Shown piece by piece: positions 34,543-45,517 of a stretch of 64,000 bases of DNA. This stretch comes from Viridothelium virens (lineage: Eukaryota; Ascomycota; Dothideomycetes; Trypetheliales; Trypetheliaceae): positions 1-64,000 of the forward strand of contig ML991803.1 of NCBI GenBank assembly GCA_010094025.1, written 5' to 3'. How positions within the stretch are numbered: the first letter of the stretch is position 1; each line of letters starts with the position of its first letter. Below the pieces are notes generated by a model, which saw only the letters and a program-made list of their open reading frames with translations, did not search any database and was not told the origin of the DNA. A program made the translations under genes and the position numbers.

Positions 34543-36655
34543 CTAGCCATTCCACCCCCAAGCTGTTTTCAAACGCTCCGCAGTTTTCCCAAAGGGCCAG
34601 CCGTGGTCGTGTTCACTCAGATTTAGTATCGCAAGTAGGGCTTCCTGTTCTTGCCTGTCGGCAAAATGGTCACCACATGTGGCTATGCCCAAACACGTAG
34701 TTGCGATTGCAGGTGGAAGCCCTTGATTTCCAAGGGCCATCCCGCATAGCTTCCTCACGATGTTCTGCATCGTGGAGTTCAGCTCCTTAAGATCTGCAAC
34801 GAGTCCCAACCCAACCCTGAATCGTGCAGGATTATGTATGGCAAGGAGGATGCGCGCAAGCTCGAGATGCTGTAAGCCCGTGACATGACAGTCAGACAGG
34901 TACCAATATCCGGGAAAGATCACACTGCGAGAAGAATTTGGGGCACCTATATATATCGGCGCAAAGCTCGGCGGTAGTCTCTGTTCCCACTCTGCTTCCA
35001 ATTCTTTTAACTTTGTCCAAGACTGTCGGCCTGGATCGAAAGGATGATCTTCTGGCCTCAATGTTGTCTTTGCGTCGCCTTGGATTTCAGTAGAGCCATA
35101 AAAAAATTCGATGCAATCAGCACAGAACACGATGAGTCGATTCGCCCACACTGCATCTTCAGCGGGAGCAAATGACCGAAACTCTGAACAGTGGGATATT
35201 GGAAGCCTGAAGCTTCTCTGCTTCAAGAAAGAATTATAGATCTCCTGTCGCATTGCAATCCAAAAGGAAGCCTGACGAAGGCCATCTGGCCGAGGCCCAA
35301 GATGCCCAGGAATGAATGAGGATGACGAATTGGCAGCCAAGGACGGTATTTCAGTGACGGAAGCCTCATTATTGGGAGTGCGCGGATATAACGAGGGGGA
35401 AGTTGTACGAGATGAGCATGGCACTGTTACGAATTGTTCGGTGATGAATCGATTCATGATCCGTAGAAAAAGATCGTTATCGTTGTTACTGATGTGAGGC
35501 GGCGCATCAACTTCTTCGTGCCACCGAAAGAGTATCGTAGCTGCCAACAGATCTTCGTTGCGGATTTCAACCGGATCCGCGGTGAGTTCCATCAGAGCCT
35601 TGATGCCCCGAGTATGAAAATAGACTGCATGCTCGTCGCTGAAGGCAGGAACATCATAATTCTGCTGAATAACTTTTCCATGTGAAGTCTTGCTCAGGTG
35701 TTTGGCAGAGACACACAAGATTGCGTTCATCAAGGGTGGGCAAGTCCTTGCTTGTTGGGGAACAACCGATTCATAGTGTCTATAGGGGTCGCAAAGGTCG
35801 AACCATTGAGCTAGATGATCAACAAAATGCCGCAGTAAGATAGGGCGGAGTAAGTCTCGACGTCTTCCTTCGTCATGACGAGCGACCACGCGAGGAGTGC
35901 CGGAGGGAGATGTGAGTTCGTACGGTTGGGGAGGTCCGACCAGAGTATCATCTTGAACCTTGCTATTGAAGACGGTTTCCTGTGGAGGTAGATGGAAAGA
36001 TTCTTCTGGTCCATTTTCGGTAATACCGGCCTCGTAGTAGACATCCTGATCCAATTCAGAGTTAAGTGGTTGTCTAGGCGTCCAAGTTGGTTCCGATAGA
36101 ACAGGGATGTTGGCAATTGTGTCAATGCGGCCAGAGTCAATCGACGGCGGTGTCTCCCACCTTTCTTCCCCACCTGTCTGCTTAATCTGACCATTCGGAC
36201 CAGACTCTGCAAGTTGAAATGGTGCGGAAAGCATACCATCTCGTAAAGAGGACTGTGAATATTAGGCTATGATGACCGTCGTTTCGTCCACGAACGTCAA
36301 TTTGCCTGTTGAAATGTTAAAAGGACAGTTCATAGCTGGTCTAGATACAGAACAAACACTGAGCAGACTGCTTCTGTAGCTGTCCTTGACTGTGGACAAG
36401 ATGCTGGTCTCGAGTGGCATTTCCAGCATATCGAAATTTCGTTCTTTGGTCTTTGACGCAAGTCTCACCACTTTGCTGACAGCGTGAACAAACATCCGAG
36501 GCGCCATCACCTGAGAGAAACACGGAATCAGCTAAGAACGAGCACGGACCCTGACACAACCTACACTTCGAGTGACGTTCTGTAGACTGGTATCAGCAAG
36601 CCAGACACCACATAGAGCGGAATCACTTATCGACATCTTGTGCAAGCTTCGATTC
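34543..36655 (-). pseudogene. Zn2Cys6 transcription factor with fungal-specific domain, probably damaged
   Basis: The large 3' part (36234-34543, 563 codons) encodes a fungal transcription-factor middle-homology region, seen in RPILLRHFVDHLAQWFDLCDPYRHY and the Trp/Leu-rich C-terminus. Upstream pieces form a binuclear zinc cluster: EACTRCR near 36655-36631, then ERHSKCRLC (from 36579) and CSRCQQSGETC (from 36510), joined by short 39-bp and 43-bp introns. After that comes KLTFVDETTVIIA, which runs in the same frame into the large part but with a TAA at 36264-36262. No good donor follows the first finger exon. Either very short unusual introns remove these faults or the gene is dead. It converges on the interrupted sugar transporter, whose regulator it may have been. 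Confidence 0.6.
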
Positions 36656-39159
36656 GTGCCTTTGACGAAGACGGAGGAGTCAATTGGTTAGGATTGGAGT
36701 CTGCGAGGTCAGCGCTAACCTTACTCGGCAGGAAAACCTGTCAAACGTACTGGGGACTGTGACTGTGCCTAATTCAGGCATTTTCTGCGATTGCACATTT
36801 ATGGCGGAGGTAACAAAAAGGGTGTCGCCGTGGGAGATCTCATCACCTTGTGCACGGTCCCATCCTGTTGTTGTGGTCACTGTTTTAAGGAACCCTCGGC
36901 AGTAAAGGAGGGGTAAAAAGCCAAAAGGGGAGGAGTCTCATGTGAGAAAAATGGCGGCATGGCAGTACCGAAGTCTACCTACTGCCACTTATTCAGGCAG
37001 TGTTCGCGTGGGACGATACTCCGGCGGACACAGATGGGCACCGGCGTCACTCCGGCGAAACTCAGGCAGAGGTCGGGTCAGCTCAGGTCGGGCCAGTCCC
37101 AGTATCTAAGCAATCCCGCTATCGACCAAGTAGAGCCCAGATCCAGATAATGCTCCTTATCCTTGGATGCTTCGACTACTATAGTTGTATGAGGAGAAAA
37201 TTCCAAACCCCTGCCAGGACAAAGTGGTATGTTTTCACCCATGGCTTTCCTGGACCGTGAGGAATTCCACGCATGTTGCCTGGACAAAGCTGCACGCGCG
37301 GACTTTATGGTGCTTTGTGTCGTCGTATAAGGCCTTACTTGACTTCTATTCACATTGCTTTAATCCTATCTTCTAAATCGGCAAGTCCCATTAGTCTGAC
37401 AAATGTTTAATGTTTCTGACGACTGAGCTTCTTCGTGAGTCTATCTGCTTCTATTTTTAGCTGTGGGAATTCATCCTACCTTGTCATGCTTGCGCGCATG
37501 TATGTGATCGGGACCTATTTCGATCAAGTGCCTGCCCCACTGTACCTGAGTGAAGGACGCACAGTGTCGTCTGTGGTCATGCGGCAGCGACTCCATTATT
37601 AGCCAGAGAGCGATGAGTGGGCAACATGGCGAACTGCTTGAGTGAAGATCCCGGGACGATTTAGGTGCTTCAATTGTCAGAATCAGCAAGAGCTGGGCTG
37701 GGATGACCTTAAGATACATCTTGCTAGGAAACACACGTATTCACACGTATTCTCAGATCTGCAACCCGGGTCTATGACGTAAAAAGACGAGCTTGGTCCA
37801 GTCTTCTCTTATGACAACATATTTTGTTCTTTAGTAAGTCTGACTGATCGCTTCTCCATCTCAAGGGCGTCGTCCCAAGCCCCAACTAGCCCTCTTGCCG
37901 CTAGCCACGTGGGACATCAACTCTGAAGTTCCTATCACGACGTGGACTACCGCTGAGAAGGGGTAAAGACAGGATTGCGGCTGCGGACAGCGCATATGTT
38001 TGAGGGATCGTAAGTCTTTGAGATCATCCGCGCCTTCGTTACTCTATAGATCGAAGGTCTCCCCGAGCACTCTGGATTTTTCTCTGATGCCAGATGAAAA
38101 AGCGGATCCATAATTCAATCTGGCAGAAGACAGGAGAACCTCGCCCGTGGGAACCTGATGTCGCCGATACGGGGCCGTTACGGAATAAGCGAGGGTTGTT
38201 TCCTGTTTGATCACTTTTACCTAGACTTTCTCTTAGCCGAGCCAATACTCTAAGACCTCTAAACAGTGAAGGCCAGTACAAGTCTACTTCCGATGATTAC
38301 AGTCTGGAGTGTGCCACCGCGGGCGGGGATAGAGCGGGTGGTCTACCTCAAAGGCCGTCCATGAAGTAGTTGCTTGGTGTAACCCTTCCAAGGACTTTGA
38401 GTTGGGAGAATGACATCATTATTTGGCTCTGCCCCACAAAAGGCTTTCACGGCGTACCGAACACTTCACCGCTTGACAGCACAAGACACAAATTGAGCTT
38501 CTCGTAGCCCCAGCGGTACGGCTCGAAAGCGATCTACGCTCCTCGGTCGCGGCACCAATCGGGGTTGAGAATGACGCTTTGGGAAGATTTGCAGTCGAGT
38601 CAGTCCCCAGGGGGCGTGCATGTGACGCGTCAAGAGAAGAAACCGTGCTCTAGCCGATCTAGTCTCTTATCCTAATCTCGACTACTTCGAATTCTTCAAA
38701 ATCCAGCCAGCCTCCCTATGCGAGGGCGCATCGAATGCCAAGCGACGGTCTCGCCATAGTTCCAGGCCTACGCTTTTTTCACATACTGTAGAGCTTCTCC
38801 TGACACTTATGCATAATGGAGAATTCGTCACCACGGCAAGACGACAACTCCATGTGTGTTTTTCGCTCCATTTTATTGCTGGTAGGCCTGGAACCCATTC
38901 GCCAGACTGTCTCAGCAGCTTCAAGTCTACAGAGAATACACTTGGGTGCCCGATCGCGCCATCAGAACGCTATCGATGTCATCGACGCTTTGTGCTAGAC
39001 AAGATCCATGGCAGATAGCGTTGCATGATGAAGAGAATGAGGGAAGTGAGGCCTAGCAACAAATTTCGTGAATGCTGAACCCGTGAGATGAATTTATCTA
39101 TCTGGTGCTAGAGGTGGAACCATGCTGCACCTTCGCTCCGCTAACATCCCAAACACGCT
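36656..39159. other. Large intergenic region, 2.5 kb, no recognised gene
   Basis: Contains a G-rich direct-repeat-like patch near 37070-37100 (AGGTCGGGTCAGCTC then AGGTCGGGCCAG) and a short inverted repeat at 38759-38894. Longest frames are below 92 codons and lack domains. Confidence 0.35.
38759..38894. repeat. Short inverted repeat, possible remnant of a miniature element
   Basis: GTTCCAGGCCTAC at 38759-38771 is the exact reverse complement of 38882-38894, with 110 bp between. Outside the 13-bp arms the match falls off quickly. It could be a hairpin or a worn miniature transposon. Confidence 0.35.
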
Positions 39160-39644
39160 TCAAATGTCGAATAGTGCGAAGCTGTCGTTGTAAGACTTTG
39201 AGAATGGACCAATCCCCACTGAGATACCGTATCCCACTTTGAGCGTGCTACCCTCTTTGTAGATGCGGACCGTCCCTGAACCTAGTCCCAAATTGACTCC
39301 GATCTCGAGGCCGGTATCAAGGCCAGCAGTGTACTTCGTGCCAACCTGGGAGCCTGCGAGGGTGAGGTACGCTCCGATCTCCTTATCGTCGACATCGAAG
39401 TATCCCACGACCTACACAAAAGTTAACCTGCGACCGTTTATTATCATTCGTCCGAGGGATATTCACTTACCGCAAAGCCAGGAATCGGCAGGGGAAACTC
39501 GATCTGCTTGCGGTTTCCACTGTGCAGGTCTGGAAAGCTGGCTTCGTCGGACGGGATCTCCTTGACTTCGTATTTACCGTTGCCAAGGTCTTTAGTCTCG
39601 AGGACTGTGGTAAGGGTTGACAGTGTCGTGGTGGGGGAGGCCAT
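39160..39644 (-). CDS. Hypothetical protein, 141 residues, Gly-rich beta-type C-terminus
   Basis: Exons 39644-39471 and 39411-39160 join in frame through a 59-bp intron (GTAAGT donor, GTTAAC branch, GTGTAG acceptor). There is no signal peptide. The N-terminal half is polar (LETKDLGNGKYEVKEIPSDE); the C-terminal half alternates Gly, Tyr, Thr and hydrophobic residues (GAYLTLAGSQVGTKYTAGLD; GYGISVGIGPFSKSYND), which suggests a beta-barrel or beta-sandwich. I do not recognise the family. Good splice signals and codon use make a real gene likely. Confidence 0.65.
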
Positions 39645-40539
39645 TTCCGTATCGATAGAAGTTTGCTATTTGGAGGTGCTTTGTAGAGTTTGAACGTTGC
39701 TTCTTCGTATGGAGCTTTCAATCGTGTTGTGGACTTAGTCGAGAGCACATCTAGCAGGAAATACCCTCATATTTATATTCATTTTTCAAGGTAAGCAGGT
39801 CTGTGGCTGTAGCCTCGCTCTGGAAGCCTACTCAAGGTGAAGAGATGGAGACAGCCACATCGCATTAGGCTCGACTAGAGCTAACGAGCTCAAACCTCTT
39901 GATACGCTTTGCTAAACTGCACAAAAGGTGAATTCTAGACTTCTTGACCCATCCACCATTACAGCCGTCGCATTCTAGGTAACGCCTAAACCGGAGCCGA
40001 AATATTTTAGATTCTTAATTGCGGACGATTAAGGCGCTGCTCCTCCTAGAACACGCTACAATTCTCAATCCATTCTAGACAACATCAATCTCAGCTGGTG
40101 TCTTTCACCGCCGCAACGAAAGCCAGTTCTGGCCTTATTCGTGGGAACATAGTACACACTTATTTGATCGAAAATATCACTTTTATTGATTTCAATCAGC
40201 TGCTCATGGATATCGACAGTTCTAGGCTCCAGCCATGCAATAGTACGAAAGCGCAATGACTTTGCCACGTTTCTTTCCTTCCCGGCAAGCTCAGTGCCTT
40301 TCAATCTTCGCGAAACCGCTAAACCAATGTTGACTCTCAACTACAAATATCAGTTAAGTGCACAGTTGATTCGTGTTTGCTAGAAACTCAAATCAGCGCA
40401 ACTTATGGGTATGCTCAAGGGACGCCATCAGAGCGATCAATATTCAAGGAAATCGACGCACAAACAACAGAAAGTTTAAGCTTCAATTTTGCGTCACGGG
40501 ATTTTCAGCTCCGTATCAAGCAGCACAACCGGTATCCAG
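39645..40539. other. Divergent intergenic region, nothing recognised
   Basis: It carries the promoters of the orphan gene (minus) and the subtilase gene (plus). A plus-strand frame around 40377-40580 overlaps the subtilase start in another frame and is probably chance. Confidence 0.4.
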
Positions 40540-42609
40540 ATGTCTCAAGTCGAAGCGCCAGCCGATGCACAATCTATTGAGGTCAATGGACGGATAGTCA
40601 ATCCCAGCGAGCATTACGCGCGCGATGCCCGGAACACTGATCACATCATTTTGACCGTCGAGGACACGCTCAACGATGACCAAAAGGCTCAATTGCAAAA
40701 GCTCCAGGTTGAATTCCTGGAAGATCTCGGCAATGGCAACATCCTCTGTCGCTACCATCCCGCAGATTTAAAGCCGCTCCGAGGCCTCAAGTTTGTCAAG
40801 CAAGTGGATGTTTATCGCAACCTGTACAAGATCCCTGCTGTACTGCTAGCGTTAATCGATGAGCTCAAGGGAACCGCGGAATTCGAAACCCAGAGTTATC
40901 CGATGGATGTTATGCCGCATCAGGAGGTCACAGATCTCGAGGCACTCGCCGACAGTGTTGCCGAGATCGCGCAAGCCGACCGGAGCCAGATCAGGGTGAC
41001 TTCCAATCAGATCCGTCTAGAAGTGCCCCTCGGGAAACTGGAGGCCATTGCGGCCGACGACCGTGTTCGCATCCTCGAAGAAGTGGTGACTCCAGTCTTG
41101 CTTGATGATCAGGCAAAGCATATCGTGTCTGCGCCTATACACATCCAAGGCGATTCTGAGTTCCGGGGCAAGGGCCAGACCATTGCGGTTTTTGACTCTG
41201 GCTTCGATCTCGGCAGCGTGGAAGACTGCCATCCCGCTTTTACGGGAAAAGTTCAGAAACTCATTCCTGTTGGTCGCGCGTCGGACATGAACAGGACTGA
41301 AAGTCAGAGAGTTGATGATCCAAAGGGTCACGGAACTCATGTCTGTGGAACGATTGTCGGTCAAGAAATCAAGACCTCACAGGGATCTGTCGGAGGTGTG
41401 GCTCAAGATGCAAGTTTAGTCATCTCGTCTCTAGAAAAGGCCGATGGGGATCTCATCAGCGTTGCACCGCTCAAGGCACTCTACGAAGTACCGTACAAAA
41501 CATATGGCGCCCGAGTGCATTCGAATTCGTGGGGCGATGGACTCGGCATAGGGAGAAGACAGCGCCCATATGGCAAGGCGGCTGCCGACATCGACGAGTT
41601 TGTTCGCAATAATCCTGATGCGCTAATATGCTTTTCAGCTGGGAATAATAATTTGTATATGAACGAGCGTGAGCCTTCTGACCTACAATTGCCGTCGATT
41701 GGCTCTCAGGCTGCCGCGAAAAACTGCTTGACGGTCGGAGCTTCTGGATCCACAAGGACGGTGGAGGATCCTAAGAATGGTAAAGTCGACTGGCTTGATC
41801 CAGATCAAATCTGCCCAGTCAGCAGCAGAGGACCGACGGCAGAGAAGCGTATTAAGCCCGATGTGGTCGCACCAGGCTTCAACATCTTCTCAGCCCACTC
41901 CAGACATCCCCGGGCTAAGACATTCTCCGGAGCAGAGGCCACCAGCGAGTCTTATCCTGAAGTCTTATGGAAGATCCGGAGTGGAACGAGCCACGCGACA
42001 CCACTTGTTTCAGGCTGCATTGCGATATTATGTGAAGTACTGCAGAGTAAAGGATGCCAGAACCCTCCCGCCGCTCTGCTCAAAGCTTTGATGATCAACG
42101 GGGCCGACAAGCTTCCCAGCGTGGACATCGCAGCTCAAGGCTTTGGTCGAATCAACCTGCAGTCTTCTGTGTCGATTTTGCAAGCGCCTCCGGTCATGGC
42201 TAAGGACATCAACTCACCATCGCTGTCTCCACTGGGAGGTAGTCTGATAGGATCACCGCTTCGGCAAGGTGACAAAGTGGAGTTTAGTCTGGCACCAGCT
42301 CCATTCTCTGACGGGATTGAATTGAAGATTACCATGGTGTATAATGATCTATCCGGTTCCGCCATCCAGAATAATTTAAACCTCAGTGTCACTGACAGCG
42401 TGACCGGCGAAATCAAACATGGTGGCATATCTGAGGATGCGATCGACAAGCAGAATAATGTTGAACAAGTTGTCTGGAGTCCAGCGCCACAGGTGCCGGT
42501 CACTGTCCGTGTTATAGCCCAAAAGACTTTTCCGGGCTCCGAACAGGACTTTGTACTCGCCTGGTCAGTATCGGCATCATACGGTGGTAGTAACAAGGAT
42601 GATGTGTAG
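40540..42609 (+). CDS. Subtilisin-like serine peptidase (S8), KP-43-like, no signal peptide
   Basis: A single exon encodes 689 residues. The catalytic triad is visible: Asp219 in TIAVFDSGFD, His264 in DPKGHGTHVCG and Ser484 in SGTSHATPLVSG, with the oxyanion Asn near 369 in SAGNNN. About 200 residues precede the catalytic domain, and a beta-sandwich-like domain (about 560-689) follows, as in bacterial KP-43-type subtilases. No secretion signal is visible at the chosen ATG, so it may act inside the cell or leave by another route. The frame continues upstream only through a TTG, so 40540 is the first ATG. The intronless structure and the domain layout are unusual for fungal secreted subtilases, hinting at an old acquisition from bacteria. 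Confidence 0.88.
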   Translation: MSQVEAPADAQSIEVNGRIVNPSEHYARDARNTDHIILTVEDTLNDDQKAQLQKLQVEFLEDLGNGNILCRYHPADLKPLRGLKFVKQVDVYRNLYKIPAVLLALIDELKGTAEFETQSYPMDVMPHQEVTDLEALADSVAEIAQADRSQIRVTSNQIRLEVPLGKLEAIAADDRVRILEEVVTPVLLDDQAKHIVSAPIHIQGDSEFRGKGQTIAVFDSGFDLGSVEDCHPAFTGKVQKLIPVGRASDMNRTESQRVDDPKGHGTHVCGTIVGQEIKTSQGSVGGVAQDASLVISSLEKADGDLISVAPLKALYEVPYKTYGARVHSNSWGDGLGIGRRQRPYGKAAADIDEFVRNNPDALICFSAGNNNLYMNEREPSDLQLPSIGSQAAAKNCLTVGASGSTRTVEDPKNGKVDWLDPDQICPVSSRGPTAEKRIKPDVVAPGFNIFSAHSRHPRAKTFSGAEATSESYPEVLWKIRSGTSHATPLVSGCIAILCEVLQSKGCQNPPAALLKALMINGADKLPSVDIAAQGFGRINLQSSVSILQAPPVMAKDINSPSLSPLGGSLIGSPLRQGDKVEFSLAPAPFSDGIELKITMVYNDLSGSAIQNNLNLSVTDSVTGEIKHGGISEDAIDKQNNVEQVVWSPAPQVPVTVRVIAQKTFPGSEQDFVLAWSVSASYGGSNKDDV

Positions 42610-43479
42610 GCCTCTTGGACATGGCGGTAGTGTTTCAAGTGTGTGAGGCTAATAAATTTTCGAAAGTCATAGCCTCAATTTGAGTAATGGGTGTGACTAT
42701 CCGAATATTGTCACACATCATTGAGATTAGAGTAGCATCTTGCTATTCAATGTAATTCAGGAACCATGGAAATCTGAGACAATAGTCGCAGGAAAGAATG
42801 TGTTTGCTGCGTAACCCTGGTAGCCATGTGTTTGGTGAAAATGTGCAAAATCGACTTACATACCTACTAAGGCGCCGCAAGTCGTGTTCGAGAAATATTT
42901 ATTGGAGCCAAAGCTACAGTACACATCATTAACACCTATGTCAGTCGAAAGAGCTGAGGTCTACGATAGCCGGAACCATTGCTTGCAGTTGACGAGCAGG
43001 ATCAACGTGCACGTAGTGTCGATTCGAAAAATCAAGGACTAGTAAGCGAAAGAAATACTCCAGAAACGTTAGGATCCAGTTGCAGGTGTTCAGATGGAGG
43101 AAGCACGAGGAAATCCAAGCAGAGATCCTTGTCCGGCTACGGTAGGAGTTCTCCTAATGTCGTGCACGGACCTAGAGTACAAGGTGCACGTCAAGCTTTG
43201 TTTGAAAAGATTTCATGCCGATGACGGAGGGATGTAGGGTATCCCAATGACCTTGCCCAAGACTTTGGACTCTTGCCAATGTCATGCTAAAGATAATTCT
43301 GGCTCAGATGCTCAGGGTACTCCAAGTCGAAGATGAGAGGGACGGGTCAAAGGATGCCGAAAGGCCTCATCCCAGAGAGCCCCTCCTCGTATCAAATAGT
43401 ATAAGAATAGGGACGGCACCCAAGCCCATTTAATTGATCCCTAAAATGTGAAAGCTCTAGCTAAAATCAGACTTGCAGC
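42610..43479. other. Intergenic, 0.9 kb, nothing recognised
   Basis: 3' UTR of the subtilase gene and promoter of the DUF1593 gene. No coding frame or repeat that I can support. Confidence 0.4.
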
Positions 43480-45006
43480 ATGATGTATCCACTGACTTAC
43501 ATTTTTCCCATTGTCGTTCTAGCAGCTCTTGTTTTCGCAGCTCCTGGGCCTCAGCCAAAATGCAGCGGAGTCTCGAGTCCGGAAAGCAGGACTCGAGTCT
43601 TCGTGATGTCAGATATTTCAAATGAACCAGATGATACCATGTCGTTTGTCAGGCTACTGCTACATTCCAACATGTACAACATCGAGGGCATGGTGGCCGT
43701 AACATCTTACTGGCTCAATTCTTCAACATACCCAGACCAAATCCGAAATGTGACGACGGCATATGGAAAAGTTGTGAACAACCTGCAGACTCACGCCAAC
43801 GAACAATACCCAAGCGAGAAATATCTACTCTCCTGCATCCGGAGTGGCCCGACGTCGTACGGTCTCGCCGCAATCGATGCTCTCCAGCAAGGCAGCAGTA
43901 TCTCCCCCGGCGCGCAACTTCTTCTAGACGTGCTTGACTCCAGCGAAAAGCCTTTGTACGTTCAAGTTTGGGGAGGTGCTAACACTCTCGCCGAAGGCCT
44001 GTGGCAAGCCAATAAAACGCGATCTCCGACCGATTTAGCGGCTCTTGTATCTAAGCTTCGAGTCTACACCATCTCTGACCAAGACGATACTGGCGCCTGG
44101 ATCCGCTTGCATTTCCCACAGCTGCGCTTCGTCAACTCTATCCATGGCTGGAATCAGTACGGACTGGCGGCATGGTGTGGTATTTCCGGAGAAAAGTACT
44201 ACGCTTTTGATCATGGCGGTCCCGATTCTTCCCTCGTCTCGAATGCTTGGATTGCGCGAAATATTCAAGTCGGACCTTTTGGCAGCCATTATCCAGATAT
44301 AGCTTTTATCATGGAAGGCGATTCACCATCTCAACTGTTCAATTACGACAATGGCCTCAACGTCCCTGAGCACCCTGAATACGGAGGCTGGGGCGGGAGA
44401 TACCTACCAGTGGATGTCAGCACCGTGAATGGACAACATTACTCAGATGCCACGGACCAAGTTGTTGGACAGAATGGAGAGCTATTCATCAGCAATCATG
44501 CGACGATCTGGCGCTGGCGCGAGGCGTACCAGCATGAAATGGCGGCTAGGATGCAGTGGACATTACGCAAAAATGGGCCGGGGAGCAACACAACACATCC
44601 TCCTGTCGTGGTCGTCAACGGAAGTTGCGGGAGTCAGCCCATTGAGATCAATGTCAAGCCATCGGAGAAGGTAGTTCTGGATGCGAGCGAAACCTACGAT
44701 CCCGATCATCCAGCATCGGCCTCTTCTTTGAGCTTCGAATGGTGGCACTATCGTGACGTTACTGCCACGCAATGGAATGTTGACGCCGAGGTGCCAAAGC
44801 TAAATGCAACAGCGGTTCCCGGCTCAAATGGGCGGGTGGTTTCGATTGAGATGCCAGCGGAAGACTTGGCGTGTGTGCAATTGACCGCTCCAACGAGCTC
44901 GGGTTCGAGATATTGCCAGCAGTACCATATGATTGTACAAGTGAGAAACTCAGGTTCGCCATCGATGACGCGATACCGACGAGTCATTCTCAAGATCGTA
45001 GGATAG
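43480..45006 (+). CDS. Secreted DUF1593 nucleoside hydrolase-like protein
   Basis: A single exon encodes 508 residues. A signal peptide (YIFPIVVLAALVFAAP) starts the protein. The N-terminal domain has the nucleoside-hydrolase-like fold of the DUF1593 family: RVFVMSDISNEPDDTMSFVR carries the Asp-rich metal loop, followed by VWGGANTLAEGLW and ISDQDDTGAWIR. The C-terminal third (VVVNGSCGSQPIEINVKPSEKVVLDAS onward) looks like an Ig- or PKD-like beta domain often fused in this family. Several N-glycosylation sites are present. Family members are annotated as cellulose-binding or nucleoside-hydrolase-like and are thought to act on plant wall sugars, but the reaction is not settled. Confidence 0.87.
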   Translation: MMYPLTYIFPIVVLAALVFAAPGPQPKCSGVSSPESRTRVFVMSDISNEPDDTMSFVRLLLHSNMYNIEGMVAVTSYWLNSSTYPDQIRNVTTAYGKVVNNLQTHANEQYPSEKYLLSCIRSGPTSYGLAAIDALQQGSSISPGAQLLLDVLDSSEKPLYVQVWGGANTLAEGLWQANKTRSPTDLAALVSKLRVYTISDQDDTGAWIRLHFPQLRFVNSIHGWNQYGLAAWCGISGEKYYAFDHGGPDSSLVSNAWIARNIQVGPFGSHYPDIAFIMEGDSPSQLFNYDNGLNVPEHPEYGGWGGRYLPVDVSTVNGQHYSDATDQVVGQNGELFISNHATIWRWREAYQHEMAARMQWTLRKNGPGSNTTHPPVVVVNGSCGSQPIEINVKPSEKVVLDASETYDPDHPASASSLSFEWWHYRDVTATQWNVDAEVPKLNATAVPGSNGRVVSIEMPAEDLACVQLTAPTSSGSRYCQQYHMIVQVRNSGSPSMTRYRRVILKIVG

Positions 45007-45517
45007 CAGCAGGGCGGCACGGCTTTACGACAACTGCTTAGTGTCAAGCAGACTTGGTGGTCCATAATAAGCGCACCAGCGCGCAAGAGCTAGAAGATGA
45101 TAACGATGCCACTGGAGTGACATATTTAACCTTCGCTGCTTTCATCAATTTGTCTCTTCAACTCCCTTCACTGGTAGATCCGACTCTTTACGGCCGGGTC
45201 CTCAAATAATCACGGGGCATAGAACAGAGCATCCCATACCTAGGATAACTACACAATAATTAACAACATTATAGAGCCCACGGAATTTTCGTGTAGCCCT
45301 TGGTCTATTACCGGGTCGCTAGCGTTCTCGATGAGAGCTTCCCGTCATGACGTCAAACCACTGCTCGTGTTAATGCAAACTTCAAGCAACGTATTCGTAG
45401 GGACGCTTAATATTGTATGTATATCTACTTGCATTAGAGTACTTTTGAGTAACTGCCCACAGCCAGCAATTTCAGCCTTCTCCCACAATTTCAACTCAGC
45501 AAATCCTCGCAGTTGAG
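45007..45517. other. Intergenic, 0.5 kb, nothing recognised
   Basis: Spacer between two plus-strand genes; the promoter of the short-chain dehydrogenase should lie in the last 200 bp. Confidence 0.4.
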
